A stretch of DNA of 11,714 nt from Methylococcaceae bacterium (GCA_012026715.1 VEPB01000047.1:1-11714); one strand, 5' to 3'; positions 6,241 to 11,714 are shown, counted from the stretch's first letter. Program-made: numbers and translations. Notes: generated by a model not told the origin, from the sequence alone.

Positions 6241-8220
6241 CTACTCGAACTTGCAGGCAACCACCCGATTGACTGTGACCGAACTGCCTCCGGACGAGTA
6301 GCCCCACACCACGTCGCCGTTGGGCGCGGTGGTGAAGTCCTGGAACCGATCCACCGCCAGCGAGGTGGTGACAGGGCCCTCCAGCAGCGCGCCGGTATAG
6401 GCGTCGGCCACGGCCAGCACCAGCTTGCCGCCGCTCTTCCAGCCCAACAGCAGCTTGTCGAAGTCATAGGCGGCCATATACGGACGGAACGGATACCCGC
6501 CGTCGATCGGCTCGGCGGCAGACACCGCCACGTTGGGCGCCAATCCAACTGTTCCCGCGCTGTTGTAATGGGCCAGCCTCAGCACCAGGTTGCCGGAGTC
6601 GCCGTCAATGTAGTTCAGCCAGGCGCCGCCGGAGCGATCCGCCACCAGGCCGCCCAGCGCGCGCCGGGTCGGATCCTTGCCGGACAGCCACTGATACTCC
6701 ACCGGCGCCCCCTGGGAGCGGTCCAGCCTGGCGATGCGCATGGCATTGGGATAGGCATCGCCGTGGCAGGCAGCCACCCAGGACGCGCCATCGTGGGCCA
6801 GGCGCACCGACCAGCTGTGACTGCAACCCCAGTCCCAGCCGCCGGATTGCAGCGATCCGTCCATCCCGACAACCTTGAGGGCATCGCCGGCGTGGATGTC
6901 CACTTCTCCGGCGGCACCGGGACGGGGAGACGACCCAGCCAGCCGGAAGTAGACGCCATAGCGGCTGCCGTCGCTGGCGATCCGGGCAGTGTGGCCATAC
7001 CACCAGATGAAATAGGCACCGTCGCTGTCGACGTTGCGCTTGTTGGTGAGCGTGGTGCGGAACTGCGGCGTGCCGTTGGCATCGACACGCACCAGGTCCA
7101 TCTTGCCGCACACGTTGTTGTTGGGTGTGGCGGCCGACTTGCAGTATTTCGACGAATAGATGTCGGGGTCATTGGCGACGATGGCCAGCGCAACCCCTTC
7201 CGCATCCGCGAGGCCGGCATGGACTTCCAGCCCGCTCAGAGCCGGCAGCCTGGAATCAAGGCCATCGCGGGCGCTCAAGTTGGCCAGCTTGACGGTCTCC
7301 GATGACGGATCGGACCAGGCCAGCAAACTGGTCCCGGTGCCGTCGTCTCGCGGCACCACCACCACCGGGTAATACTCGTCGCTGCGCGGGACGCTGCCGC
7401 CGACGGCGTCCGTGCTGGCGCGCAAGCGCTTGTCCAGCGCGTCGCAGACGCTCGGCGGGGGAGTCGGAGTAGCCGTCGAAGGCGGGTTCGGCGTGGCTGC
7501 CGGTCGCGGCGGCGGGGTCGCGGTCGGACGGGGCGGCGGAGTGGGTGTCGCGCCCGGGCGCGGCGCCGGCGCTATCGTCGGAACCGGCATCGTCACCGCG
7601 CCACTCATGCCGTTGACTCCCAGATGGGACCAGGGGAACTTGCCCACATAACGGATATAGTAGTTACCGTCGATTCGATCCGGCAGTCGATTGGACCAAC
7701 GGTTGGTATAGGTCACCCCGTTGATTTCAACCAGGTCGGTGTTCCACGAGTTCACCGCGGAAATGCTGCCCGATGTGACTCGGCACTGATCTCCGACCCC
7801 ATTGAACACCAACGGCAAGTTGGCTCTGACGGGATTGGCGCAGGGCGCTCCGGCGGTGCCGCCGCCTCCGTTGCCGCCATCGACCGGCGTTGCGCTGGCG
7901 CCGTTGGAATCGCCGACGGTACCGGCGGTGTCGGTGTATTTGATCCAGTACCAATAAGGCTGCCCATTGGTCAGCGAACCGTCGCTGAAGCCGCGCTCGC
8001 CGCCGTTGAGGATCGCAACGCGTTGCCGGCCGGAAGGGTTTGATTCGGTATCTCGCATCACCTGAATATTGCGAAGGTTGCCGCTTACCACCCAGACAAG
8101 GTCGACCTTGCCGTTGCTCCCAGTCGCCTTCAGCGTCACTGTGGTGGCGTAAGCATCACTCCCCGCCACCGCAACTACCAGCAACGGTCTTGCCAGCCAA
8201 GCACTTCGCGCTTTTCCCAC
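6241..8220 (-). CDS. Secreted modular protein: Fn3-like domain, Trp-rich module, Pro/Thr linker, probable beta-propeller
   Basis: The protein is 659 aa. Residues 1-25 are a signal peptide with likely cleavage after AYA. About 26-112 form an Fn3/Ig-like beta domain (VDLVWVVSGNLRNIQVMRD, GQPYWYWIKYTDT). After a Gly-rich linker, 127-204 is a compact Trp/Tyr-rich module (C127 and C146 possibly disulfide-linked; SWNTDLVEINGVTYTN, GNYYIRYVGKFPWSHL) that looks like a carbohydrate-binding or surface module. A repetitive Pro/Thr linker spans 212-257. The C-terminal ~400 residues contain recurring beta blades (SLLAWSD, GVALAIV, SWVAACHGD, GAWLNYIDG, KLLLGWKSGGKLVLAV) suggestive of a beta-propeller, with no catalytic signature I recognise. 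The GTG start (8218-8220) is set by GAGGAG (complement 8228-8233) 7 nt upstream. It lies 171 bp downstream of the decayed CBM2 gene in the same direction, so the sigma54 promoter at 8873-8888 may drive it. It shares linker style with the CBM2 gene. Function unknown. Confidence 0.88.
   Translation of the reverse strand: MGKARSAWLARPLLVVAVAGSDAYATTVTLKATGSNGKVDLVWVVSGNLRNIQVMRDTESNPSGRQRVAILNGGERGFSDGSLTNGQPYWYWIKYTDTAGTVGDSNGASATPVDGGNGGGGTAGAPCANPVRANLPLVFNGVGDQCRVTSGSISAVNSWNTDLVEINGVTYTNRWSNRLPDRIDGNYYIRYVGKFPWSHLGVNGMSGAVTMPVPTIAPAPRPGATPTPPPRPTATPPPRPAATPNPPSTATPTPPPSVCDALDKRLRASTDAVGGSVPRSDEYYPVVVVPRDDGTGTSLLAWSDPSSETVKLANLSARDGLDSRLPALSGLEVHAGLADAEGVALAIVANDPDIYSSKYCKSAATPNNNVCGKMDLVRVDANGTPQFRTTLTNKRNVDSDGAYFIWWYGHTARIASDGSRYGVYFRLAGSSPRPGAAGEVDIHAGDALKVVGMDGSLQSGGWDWGCSHSWSVRLAHDGASWVAACHGDAYPNAMRIARLDRSQGAPVEYQWLSGKDPTRRALGGLVADRSGGAWLNYIDGDSGNLVLRLAHYNSAGTVGLAPNVAVSAAEPIDGGYPFRPYMAAYDFDKLLLGWKSGGKLVLAVADAYTGALLEGPVTTSLAVDRFQDFTTAPNGDVVWGYSSGGSSVTVNRVVACKFE
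7450..7585 (-). repeat. Repetitive Pro/Thr-linker coding sequence
   Basis: Degenerate repeats encode PTPPPRPTATPPPRP-type units between the Trp-rich module and the C-terminal domain of the 659-aa protein. Such linkers join carbohydrate-binding modules to other domains in secreted enzymes. The matching repeats in the CBM2 gene (11180-11280 and 11615-11714) are on the opposite strand and could recombine with this one. Confidence 0.75.
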
Positions 8221-8391
8221 GTTTTATCTCCTCGTCATTTCGAACCCGTACCACGGGAGTTGCCTCACATGTCAGTAACTGCCGATTTCCGCCTTCCCTG
8301 GCGCAGCGGCAAAGCCATTCCAGCGGGCTCCTCGGCATGGCAGGTCACCGCCCCCGACCGCCGGGAACCCGGCTTTGGAGCAGCACGGACC
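8221..8391 (-). other. Spacer between CBM2 pseudogene and 659-aa gene, with small GC hairpin
   Basis: No gene is visible. A GCCGGG/CCCGGC stem (8360-8373, 2-nt spacer) lies just past the degenerate 3' end of the pseudogene. On the plus strand it is followed by TTT. It is at best a weak terminator, and there is no T-run on the minus strand, so leftward transcription probably continues into the 659-aa gene. CCCGT/ACGGG (about 8246-8258) forms another short stem just before its ribosome-binding site. Confidence 0.4.
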
Positions 8392-8800
8392 GCAGCCCAG
8401 CCGGGTCGTACTCAACGCGAGGTCATCCAGCCACACATTGAATTAGGGGGGCGGCGCCACCCTGATACAACTGTCATCCCAACCGGATCTTGTTGAAGTT
8501 GGGGAACACCAAATCGGCGCCGGCGTCGCCACAGTGATTCGTGGTGGAGACGCTCGGCTCGGGCTTGGCGACGCCATCGATCCACACCTTGCTGGCCGTT
8601 CCAAAGCTTATGGATCTCCTGATGGTCGGGCATCTTCCAGCCCCCCCGCCGTTCCAGCCGTTCAAGGCGGGCCCCAGATTCGTGACCTTGACCTCCGTGC
8701 CGAAGCCGTCGACCGCCCAGGCGGCATCACGGGACATCGCCAGAACCACGGCGCCGGAGAAGCAAAAGCGGTTTAGCGTTGATGCGCTCTTCACGTCCAT
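8392..8800 (-). pseudogene. Decayed secreted CBM2-type protein gene
   Basis: The ATG (8798-8800) opens a frame whose first ~22 codons almost match the intact CBM2 gene at 10773 (KSASTL-RFCFSGAV-LAM). It then shows a CBM2-like segment (DGFGTEVKVTNLGPALNGWN), missing the first ~15 residues of the domain. At a G7 tract (8641-8647) the frame breaks: MPDHQEIHKLWNG, matching MPANQEVYDLWNG of the paralogue, lies in another frame. The first frame resumes plausible sequence (KVWIDGVAKPEPSVSTTNHC...FNKIRLG), then hits TGA (8474-8476) where a Trp may have stood. After a C6 run (8446-8451) a further frame gives FNVWLDDLALSTTRLGC, ending at 8392, reminiscent of the end of concanavalin-like lectin or polysaccharide-lyase domains. 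Its ribosome-binding site is degenerate (AAAAG where the paralogue has GAGGG). The simplest reading is a dead remnant with internal deletions and at least two frameshifts. Confidence 0.75.
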
Positions 8801-8888
8801 ACTTTTCGCTTGATCGGTAAGAAGCCGAGCGATCCAAGCATTCGGGATCGCCGCAAATCCGGTTCAATCTTGAGCAATTAGTGGGCCA
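8734..8888 (-). repeat. Left copy of inverted duplication (sigma54 promoter + leader + signal-peptide codons)
   Basis: Read on the minus strand, this 155-nt block aligns without gaps to 10679-10833 on the plus strand with about 16 mismatches (roughly 90% identity, counted by hand). The block covers the promoter, the leader with a hairpin (8829-8851), and the first 22 codons. Similarity fades upstream of the promoter and becomes only protein-level downstream. Confidence 0.9.
8873..8888 (-). promoter_or_regulatory. Sigma54 (-24/-12) promoter, left copy
   Basis: The minus strand reads TGGCCCACTAATTGCT, against the RpoN consensus TGGCACG-N4-TTGCW. The invariant GG and GC are present and exactly 12 bp apart; the differences are A to C and G to A in the -24 half. 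The start would fall near 8862. It lies upstream of the CBM2 pseudogene and, further on, the 659-aa secreted protein gene. It requires an activator ATPase bound upstream. Confidence 0.75.
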
Positions 8889-8996
8889 TGACCTTTCCAG
8901 GGTCCAGGCCCATCCGGAAGGAGAGAAACGACGTCCCATCGCCAAACTGCATGCGCGCGGAAAGGTTTGCGGCGGGTAATCCATCTCCCCGGTCTC

Positions 8997-9008
8997 ACAA
9001 GCGCTTGT
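8997..9008. promoter_or_regulatory. Palindrome, candidate activator-binding site
   Basis: ACAAGCGCTTGT is a perfect 12-bp palindrome about 110 bp upstream of the -24 element of the left sigma54 promoter, a usual distance for enhancer-binding proteins. I see no copy near the right promoter, which weakens the idea. Confidence 0.35.
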
Positions 9009-9043
9009 CCGGATCAACGCTGCTTGACGGGGAAACACCCATC

Positions 9044-9058
9044 TGTCGGGTAACGACA
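9044..9058. promoter_or_regulatory. Dyad TGTCG-N5-CGACA, candidate activator-binding site
   Basis: A perfect 5-bp inverted repeat around GGTAA, with its near edge about 155 bp upstream of the left -24 element. It resembles the TGT...ACA dyads bound by sigma54 activators, though the spacing (N9 between TGT and ACA) is not that of NifA (N10). Confidence 0.35.
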
Positions 9059-9387
9059 ACAGCTCCCCTGAGGCACGAATCCAGCTGCCAGGTCTTCATT
9101 AGTCCGTTCACAATCAACGACATGAATGGGCACCAATCAACCATATAGCATTTGTGGTGAATATTCGGCGCTGTCGCCTGAAAGCGACCTTTTCCCCGCA
9201 CTTCGTCGAGAGCCACGCCTTTTCCCCAAATTGGACCTTAACCCGATGATTGTTCTTTTAAACTCCTCTTGTACCCGTCGGAGAACCCGAACTACCGGAA
9301 AATCTCTTCATCGTGACGGGAACGACGAAATTGCATAAATAACTGATACATAGGGTTATCCAGGGGGTTGCGTTAATTTCCGAGCAA

Positions 9388-9420
9388 TATAAAAATCCCT
9401 CCGTCAATATCGCTGGAGGG
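9388..9420 (+). promoter_or_regulatory. Transposase promoter -10 and ribosome-site-sequestering hairpin
   Basis: TATAAA (9388-9393) is a strong -10; the -35 (GGTTGC at 9366-9371, 16-nt spacer) is weak. CCCTCC (9397-9402) pairs perfectly with GGAGGG (9415-9420), which is the Shine-Dalgarno of the transposase. Transcription from this -10 would start near 9400, inside the 5' arm, so the element's own mRNA would lack much of the hairpin while read-through mRNA would contain it. Confidence 0.55.
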
Positions 9421-9424
9421 GCAT

Positions 9425-10498
9425 ATGGCGAGAACCGCCAGATCGTTGAGTTGCACTGACGCTGAACTGGGCGAATTGCAACGTTTGGTTCAATGCGCGA
9501 CAGAACCAGCGCGACTGCTCATACGAGCCCAGATTGTATTGGCCTGCCTGGCCGGAAAGCGAAACGATGAAGTTGCCGCTGAACTGGGCCTCGGAACCGG
9601 GACGGTGGCGCTCTGGCGCAGGCGATTTGCTGCCGAGGGCATCGATGGATTGATGGATCGTCCACGGCCAGGAAAACCCCCCAAATATCCGGCGGCAGAC
9701 CTTCGCCGGCGTCTGCTGGCCCTCATGGCAAAGCCGCCGCCCCCCGGAAAGGCACAGTGGGATGGCTACTCGTTAGCCAATTCTCTGGGAGTTTCCGCGG
9801 ATGTGGTCTACCGGCTGTTGCGCGACGAACACATCACCCTTCGAAAGCGCCATATCTGGAGCATCAGGACGGACTCCCAGTTTGCCGCCAAATCGACCGA
9901 CATTCTCGGACTTTTCCTGAGTCCCCCGGAAAATGCTCTGATCATTTCCATCGACGAGAAGCCATTCGAACCGGGTGCGGTCCGATCCAGCGGACGGGTC
10001 GTCACCAGTTGCGGGAGCTTGTTTCGAGGCCTGACGAACAATCTTGAGCCCAACGAGAAGATCCCGCTGATCGCAGCCCTCAGCACGGCATCCGACACAG
10101 CCCAATCGAAGACGAGGCCAAGGGACAAGTGGCCGGACGTTCGCCAATTTCTGGGTGTCATGGTCGAAGAGAGTCCACCGGATCGCGAAGTCCACGTCAT
10201 TCTCGACGGAGCTCCTGAACACCTGCGCGACGATGATTGGCTGGCCGTTTACCCCCATGTTCTCGTCCACCGGACGCTGGGGACTGCGAGCTGGCTAAAC
10301 CAGGTAGAGATCTGGTTCAGGATCCTGAAGCGCAGGGAATTGCGCGGACGAACCTCTCCCAGCAGCGAGGAACTTACCCGCGCCATCGATGGCTTTATCC
10401 GCGCTTTCAACGAAAAGAGCATTCCCTTTGTTTGGCGCAAAGATGAAGAAATAGGCACTCATCAGCAAAATAGGAACGCCGATTTAAGCAATTTTTAA
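9425..10498 (+). CDS. IS630-family transposase
   Basis: This 357-aa DDE transposase appears full length (family about 340-360 aa). The N-terminal half has helix-turn-helix segments (about residues 45-70, NDEVAAELGLGTGTVALWRRR; and about 115-135, SLANSLGVSADVVYRLLRD) for end binding. The catalytic triad is visible: D177 in SIDEKP, D261 in ILDGAPEH (a variant of the usual DNxxxH), and E295 in SWLNQVEIWF. The ATG follows GGAGGGG by about 4-5 nt. No frameshift or internal stop is seen, so it may be active. It acts on DNA by cut-and-paste at TA targets. The codons are slightly less GC-biased than the secreted-protein genes, consistent with recent arrival. Confidence 0.93.
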   Translation: MARTARSLSCTDAELGELQRLVQCATEPARLLIRAQIVLACLAGKRNDEVAAELGLGTGTVALWRRRFAAEGIDGLMDRPRPGKPPKYPAADLRRRLLALMAKPPPPGKAQWDGYSLANSLGVSADVVYRLLRDEHITLRKRHIWSIRTDSQFAAKSTDILGLFLSPPENALIISIDEKPFEPGAVRSSGRVVTSCGSLFRGLTNNLEPNEKIPLIAALSTASDTAQSKTRPRDKWPDVRQFLGVMVEESPPDREVHVILDGAPEHLRDDDWLAVYPHVLVHRTLGTASWLNQVEIWFRILKRRELRGRTSPSSEELTRAIDGFIRAFNEKSIPFVWRKDEEIGTHQQNRNADLSNF

Positions 10499-10678
10499 CT
10501 GTCGCGTGCGGGTTACACATCGCTTCGCCAGATGCCGCGCGGAGACAGCCTCCACCTCCCAGCAGCTTCGCCATCGTTTCTCGCCCCGAACCATCGGGTG
10601 ACATCGTCGCACGGCATCTTCGGTTACTCGTCGCAATATCCGCGATTTGCTGACGCAGGGCATCGCCAGGATTGGCAA
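10499..10678. other. Non-coding stretch between IS630 and right sigma54 promoter
   Basis: No gene is evident; open frames on both strands lack starts with ribosome sites and continue across the promoter. A short dyad CCCGA-ACCA-TCGGG (around 10585-10600) is the only clear symmetry, about 85 bp upstream of the promoter, and could be an activator site. It shares no obvious sequence with 8889-9350. Confidence 0.4.
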
Positions 10679-10694
10679 TGGCCCGCTAATTGCT
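10679..10694 (+). promoter_or_regulatory. Sigma54 (-24/-12) promoter of the tandem-CBM2 gene
   Basis: TGGCCCGCTAATTGCT differs from TGGCACG-N4-TTGCW at one position (A to C). GG (10680-10681) and GC (10692-10693) are 12 bp apart as required. The start is expected near 10705, giving a leader of about 68 nt before the GTG at 10773. The same element, in the same position relative to the coding start, occurs upstream of the decayed paralogue. Confidence 0.8.
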
Positions 10695-10715
10695 GTCGAT
10701 TGAACCGGACTTGCG

Positions 10716-10766
10716 GCGATCCCCAATGCTGGGATCGCGCGGCTTCTTACCGATCAAGCGAAGAGG
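10716..10766 (+). promoter_or_regulatory. Structured mRNA leader of the CBM2 gene
   Basis: GCGATCCC (10716-10723) and GGGATCGC (10731-10738) form a perfect 8-bp hairpin with a 7-nt loop; the left copy keeps a 7-bp version (8829-8851). Further on, CTTCTT (10743-10748) can pair with AAGAGG (10761-10766), which contains the Shine-Dalgarno, through six pairs including one G-U. It may limit translation. It matches no riboswitch class I know. Confidence 0.4.
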
Positions 10767-10772
10767 GTGGAC

Positions 10773-11714
10773 GTGAAGAGCGCATCAACGCTGTACCGCT
10801 TTTGTTTCTCCGGCGCCGTGGCACTGGCGATGTTCTGCGATACTTCCTGGGCGGCCAGCGGCTGCCGTATCGACTACGTCATCCAAAATCAGTGGCCCGG
10901 CGGTTTTACCGCCTCGGTCACCGTGACCAATCAAGGCGACGCAGCGAACGGCTGGAACGTCGTTTGGAACATGCCCGCCAACCAGGAGGTGTACGACCTC
11001 TGGAACGGCCGCTACCGGCAGACCGGTTCCACCGTACAGGTCAGGAATTCCTTCTGGAATGCCGCCATTCCCACCGGAGGTCAGGTACAGTTCGGCTTTA
11101 ACGCCACTAAGAACAGCAGCAATCCCGTCCCGGCCGGAGCCACATTGAACGGCGTAGCCTGTTCCATCAACGGCAACGGCCCAACCGCCACCCCCAAACC
11201 CCCCGCGACGCCGGCTCCAAGCCCCAAGCCGACCGCCACGCCCACGCCAAAACCGACATCCGCACCGATTCCGGTGCCGGATACCTCGGCCTGCACCGCG
11301 AGCTACCAGATCGTCTCCCAATGGAATGACGGATTCACCGCCGCAGTGACCCTGCGCAACAAAGGGCCGGCGATGCAGGGCTGGAGGGCGGTTTGGGCCA
11401 TGCCCGACGGCCAGCAGATCACCCAGTCGTGGAACGGCAATTACGCCCAGACCGGAAACCAGGCTACAGTGACCAACGCGCCCTGGAACGGTGAACTGGC
11501 CAGCGGCGGCAGCGTTCAATTCGGCTTCAATGGTCGGCACTCCGGCAGCAACCGGATTCCGACCGCCCTCAGCGTCAACGGCTTCGCCTGCAGCGGCCTG
11601 GCCGGCCGAAACACCCCGCCCCCCACGCCGCGTCCAACCGCAAATCCCACCCCGCAGCCCACCGCAACCCCGCCGCCCACGCCGCCCGCCACCCCCACGC
11701 CGAAACCGCCGACC
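10773..11714 (+). CDS. Secreted protein with two tandem CBM2 carbohydrate-binding domains (3' end outside window)
   Basis: A frame starting at GTG 10773 is open for 314 codons to the window end. GAGG(G) at 10763-10767 precedes this GTG by about 6 nt; another GTG at 10767 overlaps that site and is less likely. Residues 1-28 are a signal peptide (cut near SWA/A). CBM2 domain 1 spans about 31-130, bounded by C31 and C130, with W41, W77 and W95 at the positions of the exposed cellulose-binding tryptophans and core motifs VTVTNQGD, NGWNVVW, LWNG and VQFGFN. A Pro/Thr linker occupies 136-170. CBM2 domain 2 spans 174-273 (C174, C273; W184, W220, W238). A second Pro/Thr linker starts at about 280 and runs off the window. 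CBM2 modules bind crystalline cellulose, chitin or xylan; the linker predicts a further, perhaps catalytic, domain beyond 11714. It is driven by a sigma54-type promoter. Confidence 0.9.
   Translation, partial: MKSASTLYRFCFSGAVALAMFCDTSWAASGCRIDYVIQNQWPGGFTASVTVTNQGDAANGWNVVWNMPANQEVYDLWNGRYRQTGSTVQVRNSFWNAAIPTGGQVQFGFNATKNSSNPVPAGATLNGVACSINGNGPTATPKPPATPAPSPKPTATPTPKPTSAPIPVPDTSACTASYQIVSQWNDGFTAAVTLRNKGPAMQGWRAVWAMPDGQQITQSWNGNYAQTGNQATVTNAPWNGELASGGSVQFGFNGRHSGSNRIPTALSVNGFACSGLAGRNTPPPTPRPTANPTPQPTATPPPTPPATPTPKPPT
11180..11280 (+). repeat. Repetitive Pro/Thr linker between the two CBM2 domains
   Basis: The DNA is built of degenerate ACCGCCACGCCC/CCAAGCCG-type units encoding TPKPPATPAPSPKPTATPTP. 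A similar run begins again at about 11615 and continues to the window end. Such tracts vary in length by slippage or recombination and can cause assembly errors. Confidence 0.8.

Larger units (their letters stand above)
8889..9350. other. Non-coding stretch upstream of left sigma54 promoter, before the IS element
   Basis: I see no credible gene in six frames. Visible features are a perfect 12-bp palindrome (8997-9008), a 15-bp dyad (9044-9058), and a 10-bp direct repeat CCTTTTCCCC at 9188-9197 and 9218-9227 (exactly 30 bp apart). The part from about 9230 is markedly AT-richer than the neighbouring coding DNA. It is best read as a long regulatory region, later invaded by IS630. Confidence 0.5.
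9351..10520 (+). mobile_element. IS630-family insertion sequence (ends uncertain)
   Basis: The element holds one transposase gene. IS630 elements insert at TA and have imperfect terminal inverted repeats. The best pair I can find is around 9351-9376 and 10495-10519, sharing an inner GTTAA and scattered outer positions, only about half matching, so the borders are approximate. The right end overlaps the transposase stop, as is common. The element lies between the two divergent sigma54-type units, in what was probably their shared upstream region. Confidence 0.6.
10679..10833 (+). repeat. Right copy of inverted duplication (sigma54 promoter + leader + signal-peptide codons)
   Basis: This is the gapless counterpart of 8734-8888 on the opposite strand, about 90% identical by hand count. 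The longest identical leader run covers CGGCTTCTTACC through GCGAA (about 10740-10762). The two copies could support inversion of the 1.8 kb between them by recombination. Confidence 0.9.

Noticed and set aside
6568..7305. 245-codon plus-strand frame inside the 659-aa gene
   Set aside because: Antisense shadow; low-complexity Gly/Ala/Val composition and no start signals, while the minus frame has a signal peptide and domains.
7450..7585. CRISPR-like repeat array
   Set aside because: The repetition is a degenerate Pro/Thr linker in frame with a gene; there are no constant repeats with unique spacers.
10651..10750. Possible cyclic-di-GMP (GEMM) riboswitch in the CBM2 leader, prompted by a GCAGGGCA-like and a TTACCGA segment
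   Set aside because: The first segment lies upstream of the predicted transcription start, and the conserved GGACGCAAAGCC core and tetraloop receptor are absent.
10532..11101. 189-codon plus-strand frame crossing the sigma54 promoter and start of the CBM2 gene
   Set aside because: It is in a different frame from the two-domain CBM2 protein, is Arg-rich and domainless. A similar open frame in the left copy just reflects the duplicated DNA.
10785..11540. 251-codon minus-strand frame opposite the CBM2 gene
   Set aside because: Antisense to clear CBM2 domains; repetitive Gly/Val composition arises from the reverse of Pro/Thr linkers.

Overview
The window looks like a chromosomal segment of a high-GC gammaproteobacterium. 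This rests on GC-rich third codon positions, a CCA-encoding tRNA-Pro(GGG), good Shine-Dalgarno sites with several GTG starts, and CzcD-type and MFS transporters. I cannot name the genus. The left half (1-6240) is a set of ordinary, mostly unrelated genes. The right half (6241-11714) is an accessory region of secreted, carbohydrate-binding-type proteins interrupted by an IS630-family element.

Layout, left to right. 1-153 (-): start of a small exported protein, cut by the window edge. 322-1257 (+): cation diffusion facilitator (zinc-type efflux). 1251-2429 (-): MFS permease, overlapping the CDF gene tail-to-tail by 7 nt. 2564-2640 (+): tRNA-Pro(GGG) with a clear sigma70-type promoter and a hairpin terminator. 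2641-3043: no intact gene, but a possible gene remnant and a cluster of nested inverted repeats. 3044-3823 (+): DUF429-like RNase H-fold hypothetical. 3944-5692 (-): single-pass membrane protein with a TPR-like helical-repeat domain, possibly coupled to a small upstream ORF. 5693-6240: no confident gene. 6241-8220 (-): large secreted modular protein (Fn3-like domain, Trp-rich module, Pro/Thr linker, probable beta-propeller). 8392-8800 (-): decayed CBM2-type gene. 9425-10498 (+): IS630-family transposase. 10773-11714 (+): 5' part of a secreted protein with two tandem CBM2 domains, running off the window.

The main observation is that the decayed gene and the intact CBM2 gene point away from each other and share a gapless ~155-bp inverted duplication, about 90% identical by hand count. 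It covers a near-consensus sigma54 (-24/-12) promoter, a ~68-nt leader with a conserved hairpin, and the signal-peptide codons. Two perfect dyads upstream of the left promoter are candidate enhancer-binding sites. The left sigma54 promoter now lies upstream of the pseudogene and, 171 bp beyond it, the intact 659-aa secreted protein gene, so both surface proteins may be controlled by one sigma54 activator. The IS630 element between them has its ribosome-binding site in a hairpin whose 5' arm overlaps the predicted transcription start, a layout expected to silence read-through expression.

All protein calls come from reading motifs by eye; no database search was possible.
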